A stretch of 64,000 nt of DNA from assembly GCF_017591425.1 (NCBI RefSeq), contig NW_024467106.1, forward strand, positions 27,270,501 through 27,334,500. Reading direction: 5' to 3'. Below, piece after piece: positions 12,313 to 21,595 of this stretch. The notes under the pieces are model-generated. The model was not told where the DNA came from. It was given only the letters and a program-made list of their open reading frames with translations, and searched no databases. Position numbers and translations under genes: made by a program. Numbering within the stretch: the first letter of the stretch is position 1; each line of letters opens with the position of its first letter. The stretch comes from Ochotona curzoniae (lineage: Eukaryota > Chordata > Mammalia > Lagomorpha > Ochotonidae).

Positions 12313-12560
12313 CAGAGTAGGCATTTAGCCTAGTGATTGGGACCCTGGTTCCAGACTCCAGTTTCCTGCTAATGCAGACCCTGGGAGACCCGTGATTATG
12401 CTAGTGGTTGGACTCGTGCCACCTACTTGGGAAAGCTGGATGAAGTTTCCAGTTCTTGACTTCAGACCCAGTCCTCTAGCTATTAGGCCCATTTGAGAGA
12501 CGAACTACTTGGTGGAAGCTGATTTTCTCTCTCCTTCCAAAACAAAAATAAATAAACAAT
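12313..12560 (+). mobile_element. C-SINE, sense, old and diverged
   Basis: GAGTAGGCATTTAGCCTAGTG head, GGGACCCTGGTTCCAGACTC, CACCTACTTGGGAAAGCTGG, TTCTTGACTTCAGACCC, TTTTCTCTCTCCTTCC and an AAAACAAAAATAAATAAAC tail. Shorter and more diverged than the other copies, with parts of the middle missing. Confidence 0.75.
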
Positions 12561-12805
12561 ATTTTATATTTACTCATTGTATCATTACAGTTTTGCTTCT
12601 TTTGAATTTACAAAATATCGTGACTTTCAGAATTGGATAGCTCTTTAGAGAAGTATATTAAATGATTTAAAATTCCTGTAATACAATGAAGCTCTTCCAG
12701 TGAACGCCACTATACAATATAGTATTGATTTGTTTTATTAATTACATTGCATTATGTGACACAGTTTTATTTATAGCATTGATTTTTAATAGAATTTTCC
12801 CCAAA

Positions 12806-13125
12806 ACATTTATTTATTTTTATTGGAAAGGTATGTTTATAGAGAGAAGGAGAGACAAAGTTCTTCCATCCTCAGCTTCACTCCCCAAGTGGACACAAAA
12901 GCCATCAGGCTGAGCCGATCTGAAACCAGGAGCCAGGAGCTTCTTCCAGATCCCCCACATGAGTGCAGTGCCCCAAAGGCTTTGGGCCATCCTCTACTGC
13001 CTTCCCAGGCCACAAGCAAGGAGCTGGATGGGAAGTGGAGCAACTGGAACATGAATCAGCACCCATATGGGATGCCAGCAGATGCAAAGTGAGGATTTTA
13101 ATGACTAGGCTATTGCACCAGGCCC
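12806..13125 (-). mobile_element. C-SINE, antisense
   Basis: Complete: TTTATTTATTTTTATTGGAA, GTTCTTCCATCCTCAGC, GATCCCCCACATGAGTGCAG, GGCCACAAGCAAGGAGCTGG, ATATGGGATGCCAGCAGATG and TTGCACCAGGCCC at the end. It has a GGAGCCAGGAGC doubling and an AACATGAA... box B region, marks of an older subfamily. It forms an inverted pair with the sense copy at 12313-12560. Confidence 0.9.
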
Positions 13126-13537
13126 AGTATTGATTTGAACATATTCAATAGATGCTCTGAATTGGTGGTGCCTCTAGCAGTTGCACTGTACAGTTTGCTT
13201 AAGCAAAAAACTGGCATACTCACTGTGGTTTAAGTTAATTCTGGTTGCTGATATTCTTAAAATCCCCACTACAGTGTGCATCTATGTTGATTTCAGCAGT
13301 TCTAATTCCTATTTTGTCAGTAACTTAAGAATCAGATGGGTAGCTGAGTTAACTGGTACCATATCTTCATGTGCTCTAGTGGTGCTTTATCATCCCATTC
13401 ATATTGGGATCTTAAGCAACTATACCTAGAATAGGCTGTAGCAGGCTGTAGAGTCTGAATGTTAATCTCTTTTAATGGAGCTGTGGAAGATGAGTCTTTT
13501 CCTTAGAAATGGTTGGTAGTCCAAACAACCTTAATGA
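13126..13537. other. unique non-coding stretch
   Basis: Nothing recognised. An 82-codon frame (13181-13429) has no domain. Confidence 0.5.
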
Positions 13538-13875
13538 GTATGGTGTGAGGAGTTGAATATGTCTGTGGAAAGTCCATGTCCTGGCAACTCCAAAATTTAT
13601 GTGTTATTCGTATGTTTGTGGTAGGACTTTAGGGACGCAATTAGAATCTGATGATGTCATGGAGATAGGATGTGATGCCGTCAGTGGCTTTAGGGGAAGA
13701 GCTGGAACTATCTGGTTAGATAACATCCTCAACCACAATACCAGTAAGAAGGCCAGTTAGATGATAGTAACATGTTCTAGGACTTTCTAGCCTCCAGGAT
13801 CATGAGCCAAATAAAATTCCATTCCTTATAAATTACCCAGTTTTGGTATTCTGTTGTTAGAACAGAAAACAGACC
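13538..13875 (+). mobile_element. MaLR-type solo LTR (MST/MLT1-like)
   Basis: The 3' part reads ATCATGAGCCAAATAAAATT then TTATAAATTACCCAGTTTTG and GGTATTCTGTTGTTAGAACA, the standard end of MST/THE1/MLT1 LTRs with its AATAAA poly(A) signal. Upstream, GAGTTGAATATGTCTG and AAAATTTATGTGTT match the LTR start in diverged form. No internal gag/pol-like sequence flanks it, so it is a solo LTR remnant. Confidence 0.65.
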
Positions 13876-14228
13876 ATGTCATGTGGCAAGCAGTGAACCA
13901 CTGGGTTAGAGCTTGAATTTGAACTTGTGACTTATCTCTCCTAAAGAGTACAGTCTGAGTCTGACATTGTGTGTATATGCTCCAGGACACGGGGCAAGTG
14001 CCTTGCCAGTTCCCAAGCCCAGTTAAGTGTAGCGTGTATCATGATCATTTCATGCACCCAAATAGCTGATCCGAAGGAGCTAAGCCACATAGCTTTACCT
14101 TCTGCAAAGTCATAATTTATTTGGTAAATATGTGGGTGCCCACAGGCCAAAAATAGGAGAAGAAATGACTTTTCAAGTCATTGGTCTAGATACATTGTGA
14201 TTCTTTTTGAGATTTATTTTCTTCAAGC

Positions 14229-14305
14229 AGCCATCACCACTGCCGCCACCACCACCACCATTATCACCATCATCCACATCCACATCACCAGCATCTCCAC
14301 AAGTA
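14229..14305. repeat. imperfect (CAC/CAT/CCA)n trinucleotide-hexanucleotide repeat
   Basis: CATCACCACTGCCGCCACCA is followed by runs of CAC/CCA/CAT and TCCACATCCACATCACCAG. A 62-codon Thr/Ile-rich frame here is a product of the repeat. Confidence 0.85.
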
Positions 14306-14554
14306 CGATTATAAGAGCAGCAATTACTTCAACCTCTAATGTGTCAGCTTCCACTCAAACCACTCCCTGTGGTTTCTTTCTTTGATTTTTTAGTACAACA
14401 GTGTGTAGTTTTCTTTTGAACCTAGACATGCATTTTTTAAAAGTTGATGTCAACATTGACCACATATATGTGTTGGAAGTAGGGAGAAGAATCAACTAAT
14501 CCTAGCTCAGCTTGACATGTTCTCAACAATCTGCTATAAAAAAACTCATTTGGC

Positions 14555-14660
14555 CCATTCAATAAATATTGAATACTAACCTCCTGTGAAATAGGCAATG
14601 GTCTGGGTATTGGAGATAAAATGGGCAAAACACCTTGCATTCATGAAGCTTAGATTCCCA
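14555..14660 (+). mobile_element. L2-like fragment
   Basis: CATTCAATAAATATTGAATA, then ATAGGCAATGGTCTGGGTAT, TGGAGATAAAATGGGCAAAA and TTCATGAAGCTTAGATTCC parallel the L2 block 'ATTCAACAAATATTTATTGAG ... GGCACTGTTCTAGG ... GGAGCTTACATTCTAG'. Confidence 0.55.
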
Positions 14661-14689
14661 TGGGACTCAGGACTTACTATGAGACAAGT

Positions 14690-14885
14690 CAGGACTTTGC
14701 ATATGTTGATTCATTGAAGCATTGGCATCAGCCTGAAAGTGCCAACGTTATTTCTGCTTTACAGATGAGGAAACTGAGAGACACAGAGGTTGAGTCACCT
14801 GCCCAAGGCCATGCTGGTAGCAAGCAGTGGAGTTGGGATGCAAACCCTAATTGCATGTTGTGAAGTTCATGGTCTCATCACTGTT
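14690..14885 (-). mobile_element. MIR SINE, antisense
   Basis: Well-preserved core: TTACAGATGAGGAAACTGAG, AGACACAGAGGTTGAGTCAC, TGCCCAAGGCCATGCTGG and GGGATGCAAACCC. This is the antisense of MIR TTGGGCAAGT ... CCTCATCTGTAAAATGG. Confidence 0.85.
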
Positions 14886-14897
14886 TTGAGTGATCTT

Positions 14898-15230
14898 TTT
14901 TTTTTACATTTGATTATTATTATCATCATTTTATGATACAGTTCCATAGGCTCCTGGTATTTCCCTTATCCCAGCCCCAATTCCCCCCTCCCCCATCAAC
15001 CTAGTTCCTCTATATCGTTACTAAAGTATAGTTCTTCATAATACACAGTCATATGTCCATCATTGCTGGCATGGACAATGGCAGAGACTCGAGCATCCTA
15101 TTGTCAAGATATAGTAAACAGTTTCATTGTAAGTCCATTTTTGTCTAGAATAGAAATGTATACTGCATTGTATCCTCAGATCTGGATGTTAGTCTCTGTT
15201 TAATAGCTACTGTACATCTCCTCAAATGAA
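14898..15230 (-). mobile_element. L1 3' end, antisense
   Basis: TTTTATGATACAGTTCCATAG is the complement of the L1 end CTATGGAACTGTATCATAAAA. TTTCCCTTATCCCAGCCCC and CATCCTATTGTCAAGATATA follow. The reverse complement matches 15645-15920 along its length. Only the 3'UTR is present (5' truncated). Confidence 0.7.
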
Positions 15231-15644
15231 AAGTCAAAATACAAAATGATCTTTCTGAATATGAATCTGTGCCTGGAACTTGATGGTTCTCAAAAGTATT
15301 TTTGTTGAATAATGAATGATTGAGTGAGTGATCACATTGAACTGGTGATAATCTGCTGTTTGTATAGTAGTCTTTAACAGATCCTAAAGTCTAGTAGTAG
15401 ATCCTAAAGCCTTTGAAAATAGGAACATTTTCTTGTTCTGCTTTCTTTTTTCATTTCTTCATCAGTATATTGGTCATTCAGTAGCACGTGATCTAACTTC
15501 ATGGTGTTATAATATTTTAGCTTTATTCCTGTTGTTGATTTTGTTTTATGGCATTTCATTTATGGCAATGTATAGTAACTGTGTCATAGAGACTATCATA
15601 CCTATGCAGATGTGAAGGTATGGTGCAGTATGCATTTACACTTC
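15231..15644. other. spacer between two facing L1 3' ends
   Basis: Mostly unidentified. A short L2-like piece (TTTTTGTTGAATAATGAATG) sits near 15300-15320. No gene seen. Confidence 0.45.
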
Positions 15645-15920
15645 CAAATCAGAGATGGACTGCCAGGGAAATTGTTGGATATGTCTTGACAATAGGATGC
15701 TGCACTGTCTGCCATTGTCTGCACCCACAATGCCAAGATACACTTAAATAGCAGAATGATGGACTTATGACTGATTATGAAGGATTATGCTATTCTAATG
15801 ACATGGGGAAAATCAGTTGGGAAGAGGGTATTTGGGGAAGGCATAGGTGAAATCCCCCAGCCTATGGAATTGTGTTATAAAATTTTAAATAAATAGGAGA
15901 AGGAAAATAAAAAAGAAGGA
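15645..15920 (+). mobile_element. L1 3' end, sense
   Basis: GTCTTGACAATAGGATGCTG, GTCTGCCATTGTCTGCACCC, GATGGACTTATGACTGATTA and CAGCCTATGGAATTGTGTTA are followed by an AAATAAATAGGAGAAGGAAA tail. Same 3'UTR family as 14898-15230 but opposite orientation. Confidence 0.7.
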
Positions 15921-16034
15921 AAAATAGGAATATTTTCTTGACTTTAGTGCCAAGAACTTAGAACCTTAATGGGGTATTTGCTTCGTCAAATCTCAAACAT
16001 TGCAATGAATGAACTGCCAAATGGTTCTTAGAAC

Positions 16035-16072
16035 AACAGTGGTTGTCAACTGTGGTGTACCTGAGAATCATG
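16035..16072 (+). mobile_element. short MER5/Charlie-like DNA-transposon fragment
   Basis: ACAGTGGTTGTCAACTGTGG followed by CCTGAGAATCATG resembles the inverted-repeat end of MER5-class hAT elements (CAGTGGTTCTCAA... TCACCTGGG). Very short, so weak. It is interrupted by the SINE at 16078. Confidence 0.3.
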
Positions 16073-16075
16073 TCC

Positions 16076-16408
16076 TTGGGCCCAGCACAGTAGCCTAGTA
16101 GCTGACATTCTCACCTTTCACACACCGGGATCCCATGTAGGCACTGACTCATGTCCCAGCTGCTTCACTTCCCATCCAGCTCCCTGTTTGTGGCCTGGGA
16201 AAGCAGTAGAAGATGACCCAAAGCCTTGAGACCTTGCATCCACATGGGAGACCTGCAAGAGGCTCCTGGCTCCTTGCTTCAGATCAGCTCAGCTCCAGCC
16301 ATTGTGACCACTTGGGAAGTGAGCCAGTAAATGGAAGATCTTTCTCTTGATATCTCCTTCTTTCTGTAATTCTAACTTTCCATAAAAATAAATAAATCAC
16401 AAAAATAA
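16076..16408 (+). mobile_element. C-SINE, sense, full length
   Basis: GGGCCCAGCACAGTAGCCTA head, CATCCAGCTCCCTGTTTGTG, GTGGCCTGGGAAAGCAGTAG, CTTCAGATCAGCTCAGC, AACTTTCCATAAAAATAAATAA tail. AGAATCATG occurs before (16064-16072) and directly after (16409-16417), a short target-site duplication. Confidence 0.92.
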
Positions 16409-16417
16409 AGAATCATG

Positions 16418-17284
16418 CACATGAGAGTCTGGAAAAGGAAGCCTCTGCATATGATGTCTACAACCGCCTTCAGGTTACACTTGGAAGTAGGGTGAGCTAT
16501 CTGGAATAATTGGGGCAGGCTGTAATGTTCTCCATCAGGGCTGGCACCGAGGGCCCCAGAAGTGTTTGTGTTGATAGGAGGGAGGGCAGGAGGCCACACT
16601 GAGGTAGTGGTCATCCAGCAAGAGAAACCTTAAGGGATCCTAAAGCTTACGCAGAAAGATGGAGCCATAGCTTTGAGACCGATAGAATATGGGGACTCCC
16701 AGACAGAAGACACCTCTCTTGGAAAGCTGAAATACTCTGAGGATGAAATAGTTCCTTCTTTCGAGGAGATTGTAGAGAAGATGGAAAGCCCCCAAAACTG
16801 TACTCATGAAGCTTATGTGTAAGGACAAGCAAGCGGAAAAAAAACATCAGCAACTTACACGACCACATAGAAGTTTATATTTCTGATGCCAAAATGAAGA
16901 CCAGAGGGAGCAGCCTGGTATACAGCCCTCTGACAGACTGAAGTTGTCATCGTCACAGAAACCACAGAGTGACTAATGCCCAGCTCAACTTCCTGATGAC
17001 CTTTCCTCTTTGTCTTCCTTTCGCTTTTATCTGAATGCTGGAATCCAGGCTTTCTCCCCTCTTGATTTCCCCCAACCACAACGAGGTGGGAGTAAATGTC
17101 ATTGCCCTTCTGCACCAAGTTTTTGTCTGCCTTTGCACTTGAACCCTCCTGCCCAAGCCCTGGGCGTGCTGTCCCCTTTGGTCATTTGCATCAACCTCTT
17201 CAAATGATCATCCAAGCTCTGCTCTACTTGTCTATCTCACAACTGCCAAATCAACCGCCTAAAAAGTCCATGATGTGCTCAGTA
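16418..17284. other. unique non-coding stretch
   Basis: No repeat recognised over about 850 bp. Several overlapping frames of 62-90 codons on both strands (e.g. 17096-17368 +, 16855-17118 -) contradict each other and show no domain. A conserved element could hide here, but nothing marks it. Confidence 0.45.
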
Positions 17285-17548
17285 TTTTGGTGCAATGGCT
17301 TAAGCAGCCCGTATTGCAGTAGCAGTTCCAGTCCTGTCCGCTCGACTTCTGATCCATCTCCCTGCTAATATGTCTGGAAATGCAATGGAAGATGACCCAA
17401 GTACTTGGGTCCCTGCACCCATGTGGAACTCCTGGCTTTGGCCTGGCCTGGTCCTAGCTGTTGCATCTATTTAAGATCTGAACCAGCAGATGAAAGATGT
17501 CTTTTTCTTTCTACCATTCAAATGATATAAATATTTAAAACAAAATAA
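17285..17548 (+). mobile_element. C-SINE, sense, older subfamily
   Basis: TTTTGGTGCAATGGCTTAAG head with box A-like TGGTGCAATGG, CTTCTGATCCATCTCCCTGC, GATGACCCAAGTACTTGGG, CCTGGCTTTGGCCTGGCC and an AAATATTTAAAACAAAATAAA tail. A deletion of about 15 bases follows CCATGTGG. Confidence 0.82.
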
Positions 17549-17780
17549 AGGACTTTTACTCCTGACTCACTGCCCTTGACGGTTTCTAAAATAGTTAAAA
17601 TGCTTCAGTTTGACATTCAATATTCTAGGTCAGCTTAAATCTTTTCCCCTAAGACAGTTGCTTCATTTCATTTGAACATTTTCATTTTAAACTGTATCAA
17701 GCCTTCAAAACACTCTAAAGGAGAGGACTTTCAGATAAATATCTCTTTATGAGAACTAGTGCCATGGAGATACCACTTCA

Positions 17781-17840
17781 TTTTATTTTATTTTATTTTA
17801 TTTTATTTTATTTTATTTTATTTTATTTTATTTTATTTTA
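17781..17840. repeat. (TTTTA)12 microsatellite at an L1 tail
   Basis: Twelve uninterrupted TTTTA units that abut the antisense L1 3' end at 17841. This is where the L1 A-rich tail would be, so the tract probably grew from (TAAAA)n in that tail. Confidence 0.95.
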
Positions 17841-18029
17841 TATTTAAAATTATTTTTCTTGATACAGTTCCATAGGCAGGAGAATTCACCTTCCCCACTC
17901 TCCCCCATTGTTTCCTCTGTATTACTGCAGTAGTCACAAGTTCAACATTCTGCTATTTAAATGTAGTATGGCATTGTAGGGATAAACAATAATAGTCTAG
18001 TATTCTATTGTCAAGGCATATTTCACAGT

Positions 18030-18349
18030 TTCATACCACTTTTTTTTCTTTTTTTTTAATTGGAAAATCAGATATACAGAGAGGAGAGACAGAGAAGAAG
18101 ATCTTCCATCCATTCATTCACTCCCCAAGTCAATCTGAAGCCAGGAGCCAGAACCTCCTCCAGGTATCCCACACTGTAGGAACTTTGGACTTTGGGCTGT
18201 CCTCGACTGCTTTCCCAGGGCACAAGCAGAGAGCTGGATTGGAAGCAGGGCCACCAGGATTGGAACCAGCACCCATAGAGGTTCCCAGCACGTGCAAGGT
18301 GAGGACTTTAGCCAGGAGGCTACAATACTAGGCCCTTCATACCATTTTA
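18030..18349. repeat. target-site duplication bracketing the nested SINE
   Basis: TTCATACCACTTTT at 18030-18043 and TTCATACCATTTTA at 18336-18349 bracket the SINE exactly. Confidence 0.85.
18044..18335 (-). mobile_element. C-SINE, antisense, nested in L1 3' end
   Basis: TTTTAATTGGAAAATCAGAT, ATACAGAGAGGAGAGACAGA, CCAAGTCAATCTGAAGCCAG and TACAATACTAGGCCC at the end. About 20 bp of the consensus between GAGTG and the CCAATC motif are missing. Young-type body (GGATTGGAACC for box B). Confidence 0.93.
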
Positions 18350-18423
18350 ATCGAAGTGCTTTCACATTCAAGGCCAGTAACAACCTCCTCATACTTCACC
18401 ACTTCAATTTTGTCCTTTGAGAT

Positions 18424-18794
18424 CAAAACTATTTTTCTTTTTTCTTTTTTTTTTAAGATTTATTTTTATTATTATTATTTTTAATTGGAAAGGCAAATAT
18501 ACAGAGAGGAGAGACAGAGAGGAAGATCTTCCATCCGATGATTCACTCCCCAAGTGAGCGCAACGGCCGATACTATGCCAATCCAAAGCCAGGAGCCTCT
18601 TCCGGGTCTCCCACGTGGGTGCAGGGTCCCAAAGCCTTGGGCTGTCCTCGACTGCTTTCCCGGGCCACAGGCAGGGAGCTGGAAGGGAAGCGGGGCTGCC
18701 GGGATTAGAACCGGCACCCATATGGGATCCCGGGTGTGCAAGGCGAGGACCTTAACCACTGCACCACTGTGCCGGGCCCCAAAACTATTTTTCT
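18424..18794. repeat. perfect 15-bp target-site duplication
   Basis: CAAAACTATTTTTCT is present at 18424-18438 and again, without a change, at 18780-18794, on each side of the SINE. Confidence 0.97.
18439..18779 (-). mobile_element. young full-length C-SINE, antisense, intact Pol III boxes
   Basis: The least diverged copy in the window. On the minus strand the head carries box A TGGTGCAGTGG (complement of 18756-18766) and box B GGTTCTAATCC (complement of 18702-18712). The body then reads GCAGCCCCGCTTCCCTTCC, and the tail is (AATAAT)n/AAATAAATCTT. Perfect target-site duplications flank it. Subfamily marks (GATACTATGCCAATCC, CACAGGCAGGGAGCTGGAAG) are shared with the copy at 31462-31770. The 80- and 105-codon frames across it are SINE translations and not genes. 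Confidence 0.97.
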
Positions 18795-18798
18795 AAGA

Positions 18799-19122
18799 AC
18801 CAACATTGTGGCATAGGGGACAGATGGCAGCATCCCATATGGATGCAAGTTCATGTCTTTGCTGCTTCACTTCTGATGCAGCTACCTGATAATGTGTCTG
18901 GGGACAGCAACAGAAAATGCTTCAAGTGTTTAGAGTCTGACATGCATGTGGGAGACATGGATGAAACTCCTGTCTCATGGCTGCAGTCTTGTCCAGTGCT
19001 TATTATTGTGGACAGCTGAGGAGTGAACAGGTAGACAGAATATTTCCTCTTTCTCTCTCTTTCTCTTTGTGTGTGTGTGTGTCCCATTCTTTGTAACTCT
19101 GACTCATAAAATAAGTACTTGT
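18799..19122 (+). mobile_element. C-SINE, sense, older
   Basis: AACCAACATTGTGGCATAGG, CAGCATCCCATATGGATGC, CTTCTGATGCAGCTACC and GAGACATGGATGAAACTCC, then a TCTCTCTTTCTC/TGTGTG 3' segment and an ATAAAATAAGTAC tail. Lies 20 bp from the young antisense copy and so forms an inverted pair with it. Confidence 0.85.
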
Positions 19123-19141
19123 TATTAAAAGAAAACAATTT

Positions 19142-19475
19142 GGGGGTTGCTATTGTGGCATAATGGGTTAAGCTGTTGCTTGTGATGCCAACATCCCATA
19201 TGGGCACCCGTCTGATCCAGCTCCCTGTTAATGTGCTTAGCAAAGTAGTAAAAGATGGCCCAGGTCCAGATGGCCCAGGACCAAATAAAGCTCTGGCTCC
19301 TGGATTCTGCTGGCCCAGCTCTGGTCATTTATGGAGTAAACTAACAGGTAAAAAAAATCTCTTTTTCTGTCTGTCTCTCTCTGTGTGCAATGACTTGTGT
19401 AACCCCGTGTGTGTGTGTGCATGCGTGTGAGTGTAAAACTCTGTATTTCAAATAGATAAGTAAATCTTTTCAAAA
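19142..19475 (+). mobile_element. C-SINE, sense, older, with internal duplication
   Basis: GGGGGTTGCTATTGTGGCAT head, CGTCTGATCCAGCTCCCTG, GATGGCCCAGGTCCAGATGG (the AGATGGCCCAGG unit is tandemly repeated at about 19252-19282), TCTGGCTCCTGGATTCTGC, then TCTGTCTGTCTCTCTCTG, a TG-rich part and an AAATAGATAAGTAAATC tail. Confidence 0.85.
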
Positions 19476-19957
19476 TGATTTAAAATTAAAAAAATTAAAA
19501 TGCTAGTTTTCTAGCTTCTCAAAGATCCATGAGTTTTTGGGATTCCCTTTTAGTTCCCACAAGTGAGAGCCAAGAAGTTAGTTGTGAGAAAGGTTGACCC
19601 ATCGCCAAGGATCAAGTGTGGCTGAGGTGCTGGACGTGAGATCCGTCCTACCATGGGTTAGCGAAGAGCCCCAACTCTCCCACCTACGTCCGCCACTGGG
19701 TGTGGTTGTAGGCAGGGTGCTCGTGTGCTTGGATTTAGGACAAAGTGAACAGTTCTAATGTTCACTCTCCTGTAATCGTGGCATCTTGCCTCATTTCTCT
19801 GACTTTGTCATGAAACGGAGAGGAATTACTTTATTCCCCACCCTCTCCGTGCTGCTGTTAAGATTCACAAATACTAAATTTGAAGTACCTTTCAACTATG
19901 TATTGCAGAAATGTCATTATTTCCTGTCTTGTTTTCTACTGTTTTTTACTTGTCTAC
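19476..19957. other. unique non-coding stretch
   Basis: No recognised repeat or exon. Confidence 0.5.
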
Positions 19958-20350
19958 TGTAACAGGTTGGCATCAACTAGGTGCTTATTCTCTTACATCT
20001 CTGGGGACTGAAAACCCAAACTCCAGGGCTTTGTAGACACCAGCTCCCGCCCAAGCCCTAAGGAAGCATTCTTTCTCATCACTTCCTCATACATGGTGTT
20101 GGCTGGCAATTTTTGGCATTCCCTGGCTTGTAGCTGCATCATTCCAGTCTTTGCTTTCATCATCATGTGGTGCCCTCGTTCTGAGTCGACTTTCTCTTCT
20201 TATAAAAACATTAGTCATTGGATAGCAGCCCTCCCTCATCCTGCATGATGTCATCTCAACTTCTTAGATCTACAAAGATCCTATTTTCCAAATAAGGTCA
20301 TATTTTGAGGTTTCTGTTGAACATGAATTTGGGGGAGATACTAGATACCA
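19958..20350 (-). mobile_element. MaLR-type LTR (MLT1-like), antisense
   Basis: TTGGCATTCCCTGGCTTGTAG, TGCATCATTCCAGTCTTTGC, CTTCTTATAAAAACATTAGTC, CTACAAAGATCCTATTTTCC and AAATAAGGTCATATT occur in the order of an antisense MLT1-class LTR. Solo and diverged. Confidence 0.65.
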
Positions 20351-20919
20351 AAGGATGCCTGCTCCTGAGTCTGCTGTAAGCACTCAACAATGCAGGCTAT
20401 TGGCATGGTCCTACCGTAGAAACTGAGCAAAGGGCAGCGGTTCCCACTGCTGCTGTTGTCGCAGGACTGGCTTGTCCACATGCATGATCTCCTCTCTACT
20501 CCTTTCTTCACCTCCACATTCTTGACCCTTCTCTCCCCGCTCAAGGAATGCTGAAGTTACCATGAGTCTATAATTCTCCTCTCAAGGGAAAAGATTTATA
20601 TATGAAATATTAATGATTTTGGGTCTGCACAAAGAGGGCAAGAGAAGGTGCTGATGAGCAACGTGCCTCACTAAAGTGATCTGGAGAACCATGATCTTAA
20701 GGGTCCAGGTGGTTTATGCAAAAAGACTTCTGGGTCAAAATTAACTATACCTGCGATTGAGCACATACTTGATAGTTCAGCTGGTACCTTATTGTATCAA
20801 CAGTTCAGGCAGTGACGGTAGGGAAGGATTTAGGCGGAATGGGAAGAAGTATTCAGCGGTATGAAAACTGGACTAATGAGCCATAGGAAAGAGGCAGTGG
20901 GAAGTGGCTCATAAGGAAG
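20351..20919. other. unique non-coding stretch
   Basis: Nothing recognised. The 67-codon minus frame has no domain. Confidence 0.5.
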
Positions 20920-21045
20920 GATAATAGATGTTCAGGGTCTTGTCCTAGCTCTGCCACTGGCTCCGCATGTAAGTGACAGCCAATCCCTTCCCCTGTGGAT
21001 CTCAGATTCCACAGATGAGATGAGGATTAGATCATCAAAATTTGG
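20920..21045 (+). mobile_element. MIR fragment
   Basis: GGGTCTTGTCCTAGCTCTGC, CACTGGCTCCGCATGTAAG and GGATCTCAGATTCCACAGATG parallel MIR 'GGCTCTGCCACTTACTAGCTG ... CTCAGTTTCCTCATCTG'. Confidence 0.55.
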
Positions 21046-21253
21046 GGATCCTCCCTCCTACTGAAGGGCTTGAAGAAGGGAAGGAGGTAAGAAGAGCCAA
21101 AGAAGAGCTCAGCCCCTATCTAAACTGCCTGCCTCTTCCACCACTTACAAGTTTGGTGTGATGGAAAAGGTTTGGAAATGGAAGGTGGTGATAGCATAGA
21201 ACAAGTATGTACTTGAAGCCAGAGGACAACATTCTTAAAAATGGTTCAAATGG

Positions 21254-21579
21254 AGCTGGTGCTGTGGCATAGTAGCCTAAGCTTCCACCTGTGATACCAA
21301 CATCCCATATTGGTGCCAGTTCCAGTCCCAGCTGCTCCACTTCCAATCCATCTCCCTACCTGTGGCCTGGGAAATCGATGGAGGATGGCTTGAGTTTTTG
21401 GACCCCTGCACCCACATCGGAGACCCACACGAGGCTCCAGGCTCCTGGCTTCAGATCAGCTCAGTTCCAGCCTTTGCTGCTGTTTGGGGCATGAACCCAG
21501 AAGATGGAAGACTTCTCTCTTTCCCTGTCTTCCCTTCTCTCTAACTATGCCTTTCAAATAAAGATAAAATAAATCTTTA
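21254..21579 (+). mobile_element. C-SINE, sense, with target-site duplication
   Basis: AGCTGGTGCTGTGGCATAGTAG head, CAACATCCCATATTGGTGCC, ATCCATCTCCCTACCTGTGG and GACTTCTCTCTTTCCCTG, then an AAATAAAGATAAAATAAATC tail. Flanks AAAATGGTTCAAATGG (21238-21253) and AAAATGGCTTAAATGG (21580-21595) agree at 14 of 16 positions. Confidence 0.95.
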
Positions 21580-21595
21580 AAAATGGCTTAAATGG

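Larger units (their letters stand above)
17841..18423 (-). mobile_element. L1 3' end, antisense, split by a SINE
   Basis: TTGATACAGTTCCATAGGCA, CCCACTCTCCCCCATTG and TATTCTATTGTCAAGGCATA match the same 3'UTR family as 14898-15230. L1 sequence resumes after the SINE at TTCATACCATTTTAATCGAA. The right boundary is uncertain because the next SINE starts at 18439. Confidence 0.65.

Noticed and set aside
18008..18331. 107-codon frame and similar frames at 18404-18759, 31462-31771, 56080-56406, 61796-62126 that resemble each other
   Set aside because: The similarity comes from shared SINE sequence read in one frame. They start and end inside SINEs and are not a gene family.
18700..18770. Possible tRNA gene from box A/box B
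   Set aside because: The boxes belong to the tRNA-derived head of the SINE, and the sequence does not fold into a full cloverleaf with acceptor stem by eye.
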